A stretch of DNA of 6,601 nt, from NCBI GenBank assembly GCA_001310715.1, contig BAXV01000125.1, positions 1 to 6,601 of the forward strand, in the 5' to 3' direction. This document shows, one piece after another, positions 1 to 5,946 of this stretch. How positions within the stretch are numbered: the stretch's first letter is position 1; each line of letters starts with the position of its first letter. The stretch is from Pseudovibrio sp. JCM 19062. GTDB lineage: Bacteria > Pseudomonadota > Alphaproteobacteria > Rhizobiales > Stappiaceae. A program made the translations under genes and the position numbers. The notes under the pieces are model-generated. The model made no database searches, was not told the DNA's origin, and worked only from the letters and a program-made list of their open reading frames with translations.

Positions 1-651
1 GTTGGCGATTGCGAACAGGACGTCGCCGAGTTCATCCTCGATCTTGGCGCGGTCCGGTGTGCCTGCTTGGACTCGACGGTAAGCTCTTCCACTTCCTCTT
101 TAATCTTGTCGAGGACCAGCTCGGCTGCGCCCCAGTCAAAGCCTACTTTTGAGGCACGGTGCTGGAGTTTTTCTGCTTCAGTGAGCGCCGGGAATACGGA
201 AGGGACTTCATCCAGAAAACCTTGCGGCTTATCTGAGAGACCCATTTGAGTGCGCAGGGCTTTGCGTTCCTGTTTTTCCTCTTCCTTGATGCGGTCCCAT
301 GTGCCTTTTGGGAAGCCAGCAGCCTTTTGCTCTTCGTCTCCGAAAACGTGCGGGTGGCGACGGATCATTTTTTTTGGTGATGGCTTCAACCACATCGCCA
401 AATGCAAAGGCGTCTTCTTCCTCGGCCATGCGGGAGTGGTAGACGACTTGCAGGAGCAGGTCTCCCAGTTCCTCTTTCAGATCGTGCAAGTCTTCGCGCT
501 CGATGGCATCTGCAACTTCATAGGCCTCTTCGATCGTGTAGGGCGAAATGGTTTTGAAGTTCTGTTCCAGATCCCAGGGGCAACCGGTCACGGGGGTTCT
601 GAGTGCCTTCATGATTTCGATAAGGCGGGAGATGTCGCGGGAAGGTAGCAT
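1..651 (-). CDS. mazG: Nucleoside triphosphate pyrophosphohydrolase MazG (3' end outside window, two frameshifts)
   Basis: MazG hydrolyses (d)NTPs to NMP and pyrophosphate in the cytoplasm and clears non-canonical nucleotides. The N-terminal MazG domain is unmistakable: a GCPWD motif at residues 23-27, an EEAYE metal-binding motif at 41-45 and an EELGD motif at 60-64, followed by LLLQVVYHSRMA. The chosen ATG (651-649) has AGGA five bases upstream; a longer reading to 696 lacks family similarity. Two indels break the frame. The T8 run at 368-375 has one base too many; removing it restores KKMIRRHPHVFGDE. Near 72-74 one base is missing; restoring it gives VEIQAGTPDRAKIEDELGD, the second metal-binding helix of the C-terminal domain. 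About 217 of the usual 260-280 residues are present, and the gene leaves the window still open. It lies downstream of the aminotransferase on the same strand but behind a strong terminator, so it probably has its own promoter. Seen: motifs and frame breaks. Inferred: the breaks are sequencing errors. Confidence 0.93.
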
Positions 652-829
652 GGGTGTCCTGATGCGTAAGTTCGTTATTGCAAGTCGAGCGGACACTATC
701 AGGCCCGCTGTTTTATGGCGAGAGGCTTTGTCTGGCTGTTTTTGATATGTGGTGAATTGCTGCTCAGGATCTGGTTAAAGTTAATGAGATTTAACTTGAG
801 GAAGTTTGTGTAAGTAACTGAGTATGAAG
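652..829. other. Non-coding spacer upstream of mazG
   Basis: I see no gene in this AT-rich spacer between the mazG start and the aminotransferase terminator. It must hold the mazG promoter (reverse strand), but no convincing -35/-10 pair stands out. A short perfect inverted repeat, GTTAAA at 774-779 and TTTAAC at 790-795, is the only obvious symmetry. It may be an AT-rich protein-binding site or chance. Confidence 0.4.
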
Positions 830-862
830 AAAAAAATAAAAGAGGCACCGTAGCGCCTCCTT
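830..862 (-). terminator. Rho-independent terminator of the omega-aminotransferase gene
   Basis: On the reverse strand, a GC-rich stem (GAGGCGC pairing with GUGCCUC, one G-U pair) is closed by a UACG tetraloop of the extra-stable UNCG class. It extends by A-U and G-U pairs into the U tract. It is followed by UUUUAUUUUUUUC (841-829). It begins about 25 bp past the aminotransferase stop codon. The forward-strand version would have an A-C mismatch and no U tract after it, so it acts on the reverse strand only. Confidence 0.9.
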
Positions 863-886
863 GGCAGTTTGTGATGGAAAAGGACC

Positions 887-2245
887 TTAATCCAGCGTCT
901 TGAGCACATCGCGCAGGGTGCCAATCAGCACATCAATCTCGCTTTTTGAGATGATGAGTGGTGGTGACATGGCGATTGTATCGCCCGTGGTGCGGATGAG
1001 GATGTTCTTCTCATAAGCCTTGAGGAAAGCATTGAACGCGCGCTTGGCTGGCTCTCCGGCTATTGGTTCCAGCTCAACAGCTCCGATCAGTCCGATGTTG
1101 CGAATGTCGATCACGTGCGGGCAGTCGCGCAGGGAGTGAATTGCATCCTGCCAATACTCCGCCATGGATGCGCCGCGGGTGAGCAACTCTTCTTCCGCGT
1201 AGACATCCAGCGTTGCCAGTGCAGCGGCACAGGCAAGCGGATGGGCGGAATAGGTGTAGCCGTGGAACAGCTCGATCAGGTGATCAGGTCCGTTCATGAA
1301 GGCATCATAGATTTTGGAGCTGGCGAAGACTGCACCCATTGGCACAACGCCGCTGGTGAGGCCCTTGGCGGTGGTGATCAGGTCCGGCGTAACACCAAAG
1401 TAGTCGACACCAAACGGAGTTCCCAGACGACCAAAGCCGGTGATGACTTCGTCGAAGATCAACAAGATGCCGTGTTCGTCGCAAATCTCACGCAGGCGCT
1501 TCAGGTAGCTTCTGGCGGCAGGATTACGCCTGCTGAGCCTGCAACCGGCTCGACAATGACGGCTGCGATGGTGGAAGGATCGTGAAGCTGAACGAGGCGC
1601 ATGAGGTCTTCAGCGTACTCAATGCCGTTTTTCGGCACGCCTTTGCTGAACTCATTGCCAGCAATGCCGTGGGTGTGGCGCAGGTGGTCAACGCCTGCGA
1701 GCAGTGTTCCGAACTGTTTACGGTTGGCAACCATGCCACCGACAGAGGTGCCACCGAAGTTCACACCGTGGTAGCCACGTTCGCGGCCAATCAGGCGGGT
1801 GCGACCGCCTTCGCCATTGGCTTTGTGATAGCCAGCGCCATCTTGAGTGCTGTTTCGACGCTCTCGGAACCGGAGTTGGTGAAGAACACGTGTTGAGCGG
1901 GTCTGGCAGGAGAGCTGCAAGGCGGGCGGCAAGCTCAAATGACATTGGATGGGCCATTTGGAAGGGCGGCGCGTAGTCCAGCTCGGCGACCTGCTTTTGC
2001 ACTGCCTCGACGATTTTCTGGCGGCCATGACCGGCGTTACAGCACCACAAGCCCGCAGTGCCGTCCAGAATCTGGCGACCATCGGCGGAGGTATAGTGCA
2101 TGTCCTTGGCTTTCACGAGAAGCCGTGGGTCACTCTTGAACTGCCGGTTTGCCGTGAAAGGCATCCAGTAGGCATCAAGGTTGTTTGTTGTCAGGCCGGC
2201 GATCTGTTCGGTCTCGTCCCGCGCCAGTATGTTTGCCTCTGTCAT
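887..2245 (-). CDS. Omega-amino acid:pyruvate aminotransferase, PLP class III (three frameshifts)
   Basis: This is a fold-type I, class III PLP aminotransferase of the omega-amino acid/beta-alanine:pyruvate type. It moves the terminal amino group of beta-alanine-like substrates to pyruvate. Family signatures are the N-terminal AYWMPFTANRQFK (residues 25-37) and LDGTAGLWCCNAGHGR, a phosphate-binding SGSESVE near 125-131, GYHG near 158-161, EPVAGSAG near 233-240, FDEVITGFGR near 265-274 and the Schiff-base lysine in TTAKG near residue 295. The ATG at 2245 follows GGAGGGG at a four-base gap. Three one-base losses break the frame: near 1892 (restores LNHVFFTNSGSE), near 1830 (restores LAYHKANGEGG) and near 1509 (restores PPEGYLKRLREICDEHG). 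Corrected length is 453 residues, normal for the family, with all catalytic residues intact. It ends in a strong terminator at 830-862, so it is probably monocistronic. The exact substrate cannot be read from sequence; taurine, GABA or polyamine-derived amines are alternatives. Confidence 0.93.
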
Positions 2246-2315
2246 TTCCCCTCCAAGAACGCTTGAGATGAATTTTGCTTGTTCGGTTGAGCGTCGTTTA
2301 TTGCTACCCTCTGGT

Positions 2316-2351
2316 AATATATGCGTTTGAGACTAGGTAGAAGACCTAGGT
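2316..2351 (-). promoter_or_regulatory. Candidate aminotransferase promoter with operator-like palindrome
   Basis: Reading leftwards, TATATT (2321-2316) resembles a -10 box about 70 bp before the aminotransferase ATG. A few bases upstream, where the -35 should be, sits CTAGGT-agaag-ACCTAG (2333-2338 and 2344-2349); its right half belongs to the 8-bp palindrome ACCTAGGT (2344-2351). No good -35 hexamer is visible, which would suit an activated promoter. The symmetry is seen directly; its role as an operator is inferred. Confidence 0.35.
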
Positions 2352-2487
2352 AAATCAAGGGATATCAAACCTATACGGGTATTATCGGTGGGCCTATACC
2401 TGTCATGGCCTGCTGTTTTGTCGGGTAAAGCTTTGCAAATCTGCAGGCGTGGCTTTATAGCGTGCGGGGGTGCTTTAACTGCTATTT

Positions 2488-2518
2488 TTGACCAAAGAGT
2501 AAAATCTCTTATTACAAT
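2488..2518 (+). promoter_or_regulatory. Weak sigma70-like promoter for arfB
   Basis: TTGACC (2488-2493) and TACAAT (2513-2518) are near-consensus boxes, but the 19-bp spacer is long. The spacer holds a small inverted repeat, AAGAG-taaaat-CTCTT. The -10 lies about 36 bp before the preferred arfB start, a sensible distance. Confidence 0.35.
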
Positions 2519-2554
2519 CAATGCGATGCATGAGTGGTGCTACGGGCGAGCAAG

Positions 2555-2989
2555 ATGAGTGAGCGCAAGAAAATTACGGTGAACGAGCGTTTTTCAATTG
2601 AAGAGCGCGATATCAAAGAAGACTTTATCCGAGCGTCGGGGCCGGGTGGCCAGAACGTGAATAAAGTGTCTACTGCTGTACAGCTGCGATTCAATCTGGA
2701 TGGAAATACGACGTTGCCGGAGGATTTGAAGGCGCGACTGCGCAAGATTGCCGGATCGCGTTTGACGCTGAAAGGCGAGATCGTGCTTACAGCGGACCGG
2801 TTTCGTATGCAGGAGCGTAATAGGGAAGATGCGCTGGAGCGGCTGCTGGAGCTTATTCGCAAAGCTGCTTACGTGCCTAAGACCCGTAAGGCAACGCGGC
2901 CAACGCTTGCCTCCAAGCGTCGGCGGGTGGAAGGCAAAAAGCAGCGCGGCAACATCAAGAAGCTGCGCAACTCCAAGAACTACGATTAG
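2555..2989 (+). CDS. arfB: Alternative ribosome-rescue factor ArfB (YaeJ-type peptidyl-tRNA hydrolase)
   Basis: ArfB enters the A site of ribosomes stalled on mRNAs without a stop codon and hydrolyses the peptidyl-tRNA. It shows the RF-1 catalytic GGQ at residues 31-33 inside RASGPGGQNVNKVSTAVQLRF, a compact domain with RLTLKGEIVLTADRFR, and a C-terminal basic tail (KRRRVEGKK...KKLRNSKNYD). That tail is what ArfB threads into the empty mRNA channel, and it separates ArfB from full-length release factors. The corrected start is ATG 2555, giving 144 residues, close to the roughly 140 usual for the family. GTG codons at 2534 and 2537 are possible but would add residues with no family match. Ribosome binding is weak for all starts. 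It is the only confident gene in the window with no frame break. It converges on aroQ, the two stop codons being about 30 bp apart. Confidence 0.93.
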   Translation: MSERKKITVNERFSIEERDIKEDFIRASGPGGQNVNKVSTAVQLRFNLDGNTTLPEDLKARLRKIAGSRLTLKGEIVLTADRFRMQERNREDALERLLELIRKAAYVPKTRKATRPTLASKRRRVEGKKQRGNIKKLRNSKNYD

Positions 2990-3000
2990 ATGAGGTAAGA

Positions 3001-3016
3001 CCGCGCGTTCGTGCGG
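3001..3016. terminator. Possible shared hairpin between convergent arfB and aroQ
   Basis: CCGCGC-gttc-GTGCGG forms a six-pair stem (one G-T pair) in the 30-bp gap between the two stop codons. Downstream on the forward strand the sequence is pyrimidine-rich (CTCTTAGTCTTCTTCTT) but lacks a clean U run, so termination strength is doubtful. Position between converging genes is the main support. Confidence 0.4.
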
Positions 3017-3019
3017 CTC

Positions 3020-3462
3020 TTAGTCTTCTTCTTCCAGAATGCGCAGGGCTGCATCCATGGCCAGTGTGTAGCCGTGGGCGCCCAAGCACAGATCATGCCT
3101 CTTGCCACCTTGGAGATGTAGGAGGTGTGGCGGAACTCTTCTCGCTGATGGATGTTGGAGAGGTGGAGCTCGATCACCGGGCGTTCCACGCTGGCAATAG
3201 CGTCCATGATTGCGATGGAGGTGTGGGTGAAGGCGCCTGCATTGAGCACGATTGCGGTGCGGGACTGGCGGGTTTCATGGATCCAGTCGATCAGCTCGCC
3301 TTCGTGATTGGACTGCTTGCACTCAACGTCCACGCCTAGTTGTTTTGCGTGGGCACGGCACTGATCCTCGATCTCCGCCAGTGTGGTGGCACCATAAACT
3401 TCCGGCTGGCGCATTCCAAGCAGGTTCAGGTTCGGTCCGTTGAGGATGAGGATCTTCTTCAT
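3020..3462 (-). CDS. aroQ: Type II 3-dehydroquinate dehydratase AroQ (one frameshift)
   Basis: AroQ dehydrates 3-dehydroquinate to 3-dehydroshikimate, the third step of the shikimate pathway to aromatic amino acids. It is the small dodecameric type II enzyme: NGPNLNLLG at residues 8-16, catalytic Tyr23 in EVYG, the substrate-binding LNAGAFTHTS at 73-82, ELHLSN with catalytic His100, and the FRHTS arginine at 111. Near 3087 one base is missing; restoring a C there continues the protein as MICGLGAHGYTLAMDAALRI and ends at the TAA at 3022-3020, giving 147 residues, the normal length. Without correction the last 20-odd residues are nonsense and run past 2989 into arfB. The ATG is preceded by a weak GAGAG. 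It sits 38 bp behind the tetR stop on the same strand and could be read from the tetR promoter or from one inside tetR. In many alphaproteobacteria aroQ precedes accB-accC (family knowledge); here convergent arfB follows instead. Confidence 0.93.
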
Positions 3463-3500
3463 GAAAGCTCTCTGAAGTTGCGTGTCAATCAGGTCTCACC

Positions 3501-4126
3501 TTAATGACTTGAAAGCAGCTTGGACGCAAGGTCTTTGCTTTCAAGGCCCAGGGTTGATTTGAGTTCGTCCTTAAGGATTTGCACTGCCATGTCGGGTGTC
3601 AGGGCGGTGTCGGGCAGGTTGGAAACATCATAAAGATTGAAGGCTAGCGACATAAGTTTCCATGCGGCAAACTCAACGGGCAGGGTAAGGGTATACTCGC
3701 CGGTTCTGACGCCTTCCTTAAGATTGCTGCAGAGCCAGTCGTGGCTTTTATTGGTTTCCTCTCCATAGACACGGGCAAACTCGGGGTCCCGGTTTGCTTC
3801 ATCTGCTGCACTGACCCAGACACTGGTCTCAGTTTTTTTCTTCCGGGGTGACGTTGAAGCTAAGGAGGCGTAGGAGGGCCTGAGTGGGAGGCAGGGTATT
3901 TGAGATCGTGATGTAGTTGGCACCATTTTTTTTGCGACAGATAGCGCAAGGTCTCACACTTCAGCTCGGTGAGAGACTTGAAGTGGTGATGGACAATGCC
4001 GGTTGCAGCATCCAGTTGTTTGGCAACCGCTCGGGTGGTGATTCCAGCAAACCCTTTTTCCTTTACAACTTCCAGCGTTGCCAGAATGATTGCTTTGCGG
4101 CGTTCTTCCTTCGCCAGATAGGCCAT
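3501..4126 (-). CDS. TetR/AcrR-family transcriptional regulator (two frameshifts)
   Basis: This is a DNA-binding repressor of the TetR type. The N-terminal domain is clear: EERRKAIILATLEVVKEKG as helix 1, then GITTRAVAKQLDAATGIVHHHF (residues about 28-49), the helix-turn-helix with the typical TGxxxxHF end, followed by KSLTELKCETL. The rest is a ligand-binding domain of the BetI-like size class. Two extra bases break the frame, both in A runs on the coding strand: the T8 run at 3926-3933 and the T7 run at 3833-3839 (forward-strand positions). Removing one from each gives LSQKNGANYITIS... and VTPEEKTETSVWV..., and a 207-residue protein, normal for TetR. The ATG at 4126 has GGAAG five bases upstream. 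It is divergent from the MATE efflux gene, with symmetric repeats between them, so it most likely represses that pump and itself. The inducer is unknown. Confidence 0.88.
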
Positions 4127-4162
4127 TTATGCTTCCACACTGTTTCTTCAAATTGGTCATTC

Positions 4163-4191
4163 TTGACATAGCATGAAATTGAGCGTATGTC
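4163..4191 (+). promoter_or_regulatory. Sigma70-like promoter for the MATE gene
   Basis: A perfect TTGACA (4163-4168) is followed by a 17-bp spacer and TATGTC (4186-4191). A start of transcription near 4198 would exclude the upstream in-frame ATG at 4187 and leave a leader of about 80 bases before the preferred ATG at 4277. If the left repeat arm has lost a G, as the symmetry hints, the -35 would read TTGGAC instead. Confidence 0.5.
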
Positions 4192-4194
4192 CAA
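4163..4194 (-). promoter_or_regulatory. Overlapping sigma70-like promoter for tetR
   Basis: Reading leftwards, TTGGAC (4194-4189) and TATGTC (4170-4165) are separated by 18 bp. These are the same repeat arms used by the rightward promoter, so polymerase could bind in only one direction at a time. The leader to the tetR ATG would be about 30 bases. Confidence 0.4.
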
Positions 4195-4276
4195 GTTGAT
4201 CAGATGTTCAATTTGTATTTCTGTTTCAATACTGATTAAGCGCGGGGAGGCCGCTCGCGAGGATGAAGGTGAGACC

Positions 4277-5650
4277 ATGTCCGTGGCAATGGCAGATGAA
4301 AAGATGACAACGGGGCATCCGGGGAAAGAGTTTTTCCGGTTTGCTGTTCCCGCAGTGGTTGGCATGTTCTCCATTGCTTCTGCCAGCATTGTTGACGGTA
4401 TCTTTGTCGGGAATTTTGTTGGTCCCACTGCATTAGCGGCTATCAGTCTGGTTGCGCCTTTGTTCGCGCTGTACTTTGGCGTGGTGGTGATGCTGACCGT
4501 GGGTGCTGCTGTGATGGCAGGCAAGTTTATCGGCGAGCAACGGGAAAGGGATGCTTCCAACATCTTCATGAAGGCTCTGGTTAGCGTTCTGGTCTTTTCT
4601 CTGGTCTTTGCACTCTTACTACTGGTTTTCACCCCGACCGCGGCTCGTTTGCTTGGGGCCAATGCTGAGACTGCGGATGGTGGAGACCTATATCTTCGTT
4701 GTTGCCTGGTTCTTTCCGGGGTTGAGTATTGCTGCGGCTTTGAATCATTTCGTGCGCATTGACGGGCGGCCCAACTTCTCTCTTGTGGGCATGATGCTGA
4801 TCACCGTGGTCAACATTGTGCTTGATGCCTTGATGATTGGCTATCTGGGCTGGGGCGTCTGGGGTGCTGCGCTGGCGACCGGGATCGCCAGTCAGGCTGG
4901 TATGCTGTTTCTTCTTCTGCATTTTGCCAATAAAAACGCCAAGCTGCGCTTTTTACGGCCCTTCGGGTCGTGGCGGGTGATGTTTACAGCGGCTTACAAT
5001 GGCCTTTCGGAGTTCATCAACGAGAGTTCCGGCGGTATTGTTGTCTTCTTGTTCAACTGGATCTTGATCACGGAGATGGGTGCGCAGGGTGTGGCTGCGT
5101 TCACCATAGTGAACTATCTGTTCTTTACCGGGATTATGGTGTTTTACGGTGTGGGGGAAGCGCTTGGGCCGTTGATAAGCGTTAACTTCGGCGCGCGTAA
5201 ACCGGCGCGGATCTACCAGTTCCTGTTGCTCGGAGTTGGCACGAACTTTGTTGTGGGATTGCTGCTGGCATCGCTCCTGATTTTCCAGCCGCTGTTGCTG
5301 GCCAGTGCCTTTGTTGGGGATGCAGACCAGACGACAATTGAGCTTACGGTCAAGATAATTGGCGTGATCTGGCCTGTCTTCCTGTTCAACGGCGTCAATA
5401 TCGCGTTTTCCGGCTATTTTACGGGTATGCATTGTGCGGCCCAGTCTGCGTTGATTGCCGTGTCACGCTCGCTGGTTATGCCTCTGGTGCTGATTGGAGG
5501 CTGTGGTTTGTGATTGGCCCGATGAGCGTGTTTTACGCGCTGCCGGTGGCTGAGGCACTGACGCTGGTGATGACGCTCTTGATGTTCTTGCAGAAGCGGC
5601 CGCATTGGATACTGCGGGAGAGACAGCAGTCTACCTCCGAGACGGTTTAG
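4277..5650 (+). CDS. MATE-family multidrug/toxin efflux transporter (two frameshifts)
   Basis: This is an inner-membrane MATE antiporter, which exports organic cations or drugs using a Na+ or H+ gradient. The N-terminal half carries the MATE signature IVDGIFVGNFVGPTALAAI (residues 38-56); after the first break come NIVLDALMIG, GVWGAALATGIASQ and a second-half GEALGPLISVNFGA repeat. Hydrophobic segments recur throughout, consistent with 12 helices. The ATG at 4277 has AAGGTG five bases upstream and suits the promoter; ATG 4187 would lie within the -10. Near 4675-4678 the frame shifts (one extra base or two missing), joining LLGANAETA to MVETYIFVVAWFF. Near 5501 one base is missing, joining MPLVLIGG to LWFVIGPMSVFYALPVAE. 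Corrected length is about 457 residues, normal for the family. It is divergent from the TetR gene, its likely repressor. It resembles the MepA/DinF-like branches more than classical NorM, but substrates cannot be assigned. Confidence 0.92.
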
Positions 5651-5913
5651 CCCAGCGGAAGAAGCTTTGTAAGTCTCTTGCTGGCTACCTGATTTTTTGC
5701 GTCGCGGGGCATGGACTTCCGGGCGTCGATAAGAGCCTGCTTAATTTTATTACCGGATATTATCGGATCATGTCGTAACTCTGCTTCGAGCCGGAGCCAT
5801 CGCTTGCAATCTGAAGATATTTCATAGATTTTTATGGACAACTTAATTGGCTCAGGCAAAGTGGAGCTTGTGCAAATTGTCACGCGTAGTTTTGCGTGCC
5901 TGACCACACTCAA
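5647..5913 (-). CDS. Doubtful small hypothetical ORF in the MATE-aminotransferase gap
   Basis: An open frame of up to 88 residues runs leftwards and ends with TAA at 5649-5647, overlapping the MATE stop codon. I recognise no family. The first 25 residues are unlikely coding; a start at TTG 5844 or GTG 5883 would give 65-78 residues. The C-terminal part is basic and helix-like (KIKQALIDARKSMPRDAKNQ). Against it: no ATG near the start, no ribosome binding site, and third-position GC of about one half, giving no coding bias. For it: an uninterrupted frame filling most of the gap in a window rich in frame breaks. If not coding, the gap is simply an AT-richer spacer. Confidence 0.27.
   Translation of the reverse strand: MSVVRHAKLRVTICTSSTLPEPIKLSIKIYEISSDCKRWLRLEAELRHDPIISGNKIKQALIDARKSMPRDAKNQVASKRLTKLLPLG
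5852..5903. promoter_or_regulatory. Nested inverted repeats upstream of the second aminotransferase
   Basis: TCAGGCA (5852-5858) and TGCCTGA (5897-5903) are perfect 7-bp arms. Between them lie GCAAA (5872-5876)/TTTGC (5891-5895) and CACGC (5881-5885)/GCGTG (5894-5898). This is 45-95 bp before the aminotransferase ATG, the usual place for an operator. No clear -35/-10 pair could be chosen. A regulatory role is inferred from symmetry and position only. Confidence 0.3.
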
Positions 5914-5926
5914 TCAATCAAAAAGC

Positions 5927-5944
5927 TACAGCCCGGAGGCTGTA
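5927..5944 (+). promoter_or_regulatory. Hairpin enclosing the ribosome binding site of the second aminotransferase
   Basis: TACAGCC-cgga-GGCTGTA is a perfect 7-bp stem with a four-base loop, ending two bases before the ATG at 5947. The Shine-Dalgarno GGAGG (5935-5939) is split between the loop and the first two stem bases, so folding would hide it and favour low translation until opened. On the reverse strand the same stem is followed by GCTTTTTG, so it could also stop antisense transcription. Confidence 0.55.
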
Positions 5945-5946
5945 AA

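Larger units (their letters stand above)
2246..2554. other. Divergent regulatory gap between the aminotransferase and arfB
   Basis: No credible gene lies in these 309 bases; the short reverse-strand ORF at 2333-2521 has no family-like sequence and no ribosome binding site. The left half should drive the aminotransferase leftwards, and the right half arfB rightwards. It contains a palindromic cluster at 2333-2351, two direct CCTATAC repeats (2370-2376 and 2393-2399, 23 bp apart) and a candidate arfB promoter at 2488-2518. Confidence 0.5.
4149..4215. promoter_or_regulatory. Nested inverted repeats, candidate operator of the tetR-MATE divergent region
   Basis: The inner arms CTTGACATA (4162-4170) and TATGTCCAAG (4186-4195) are complementary except for one missing base in the left arm. 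The outer arms CAAATTGGTCAT (4149-4160) and ATGTTCAATTTG (4204-4215) match at 10 of 12 positions. The inner pair overlaps both candidate promoters, as expected for a repressor acting on both genes. The symmetry is seen directly; binding by the adjacent TetR protein is inferred. Confidence 0.5.

Noticed and set aside
774..795. GTTAAA/TTTAAC repeat as a mazG operator
   Set aside because: Only six AT-rich pairs, over 120 bp from the mazG start, with no promoter boxes next to it; chance is likely.
1115..1896. Forward-strand ORFs opposite the first aminotransferase
   Set aside because: The reverse strand carries motif-complete aminotransferase sequence throughout; these are mirror frames.
2333..2521. 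Reverse-strand ORF of 62 codons in the aminotransferase-arfB gap
   Set aside because: No family-like sequence, no ribosome binding site, and it overlays the promoter and repeat region.
4063..4662. Long reverse-strand ORF of 199 codons over the tetR start and MATE 5' end
   Set aside because: It is an antisense shadow of the MATE gene; its composition is serine/alanine/threonine-rich without any domain, while the forward frame shows clear MATE motifs.
4953..5432. Reverse-strand ORF of 159 codons within the MATE gene
   Set aside because: Antisense shadow; histidine/glutamine/arginine-rich noise opposite well-conserved membrane helices.
5652..5698. Possible MATE terminator: CCAGC/GCTGG stem followed by T6
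   Set aside because: The loop is 23 bases and the T run starts eight bases after the stem, so it is not a convincing intrinsic terminator.
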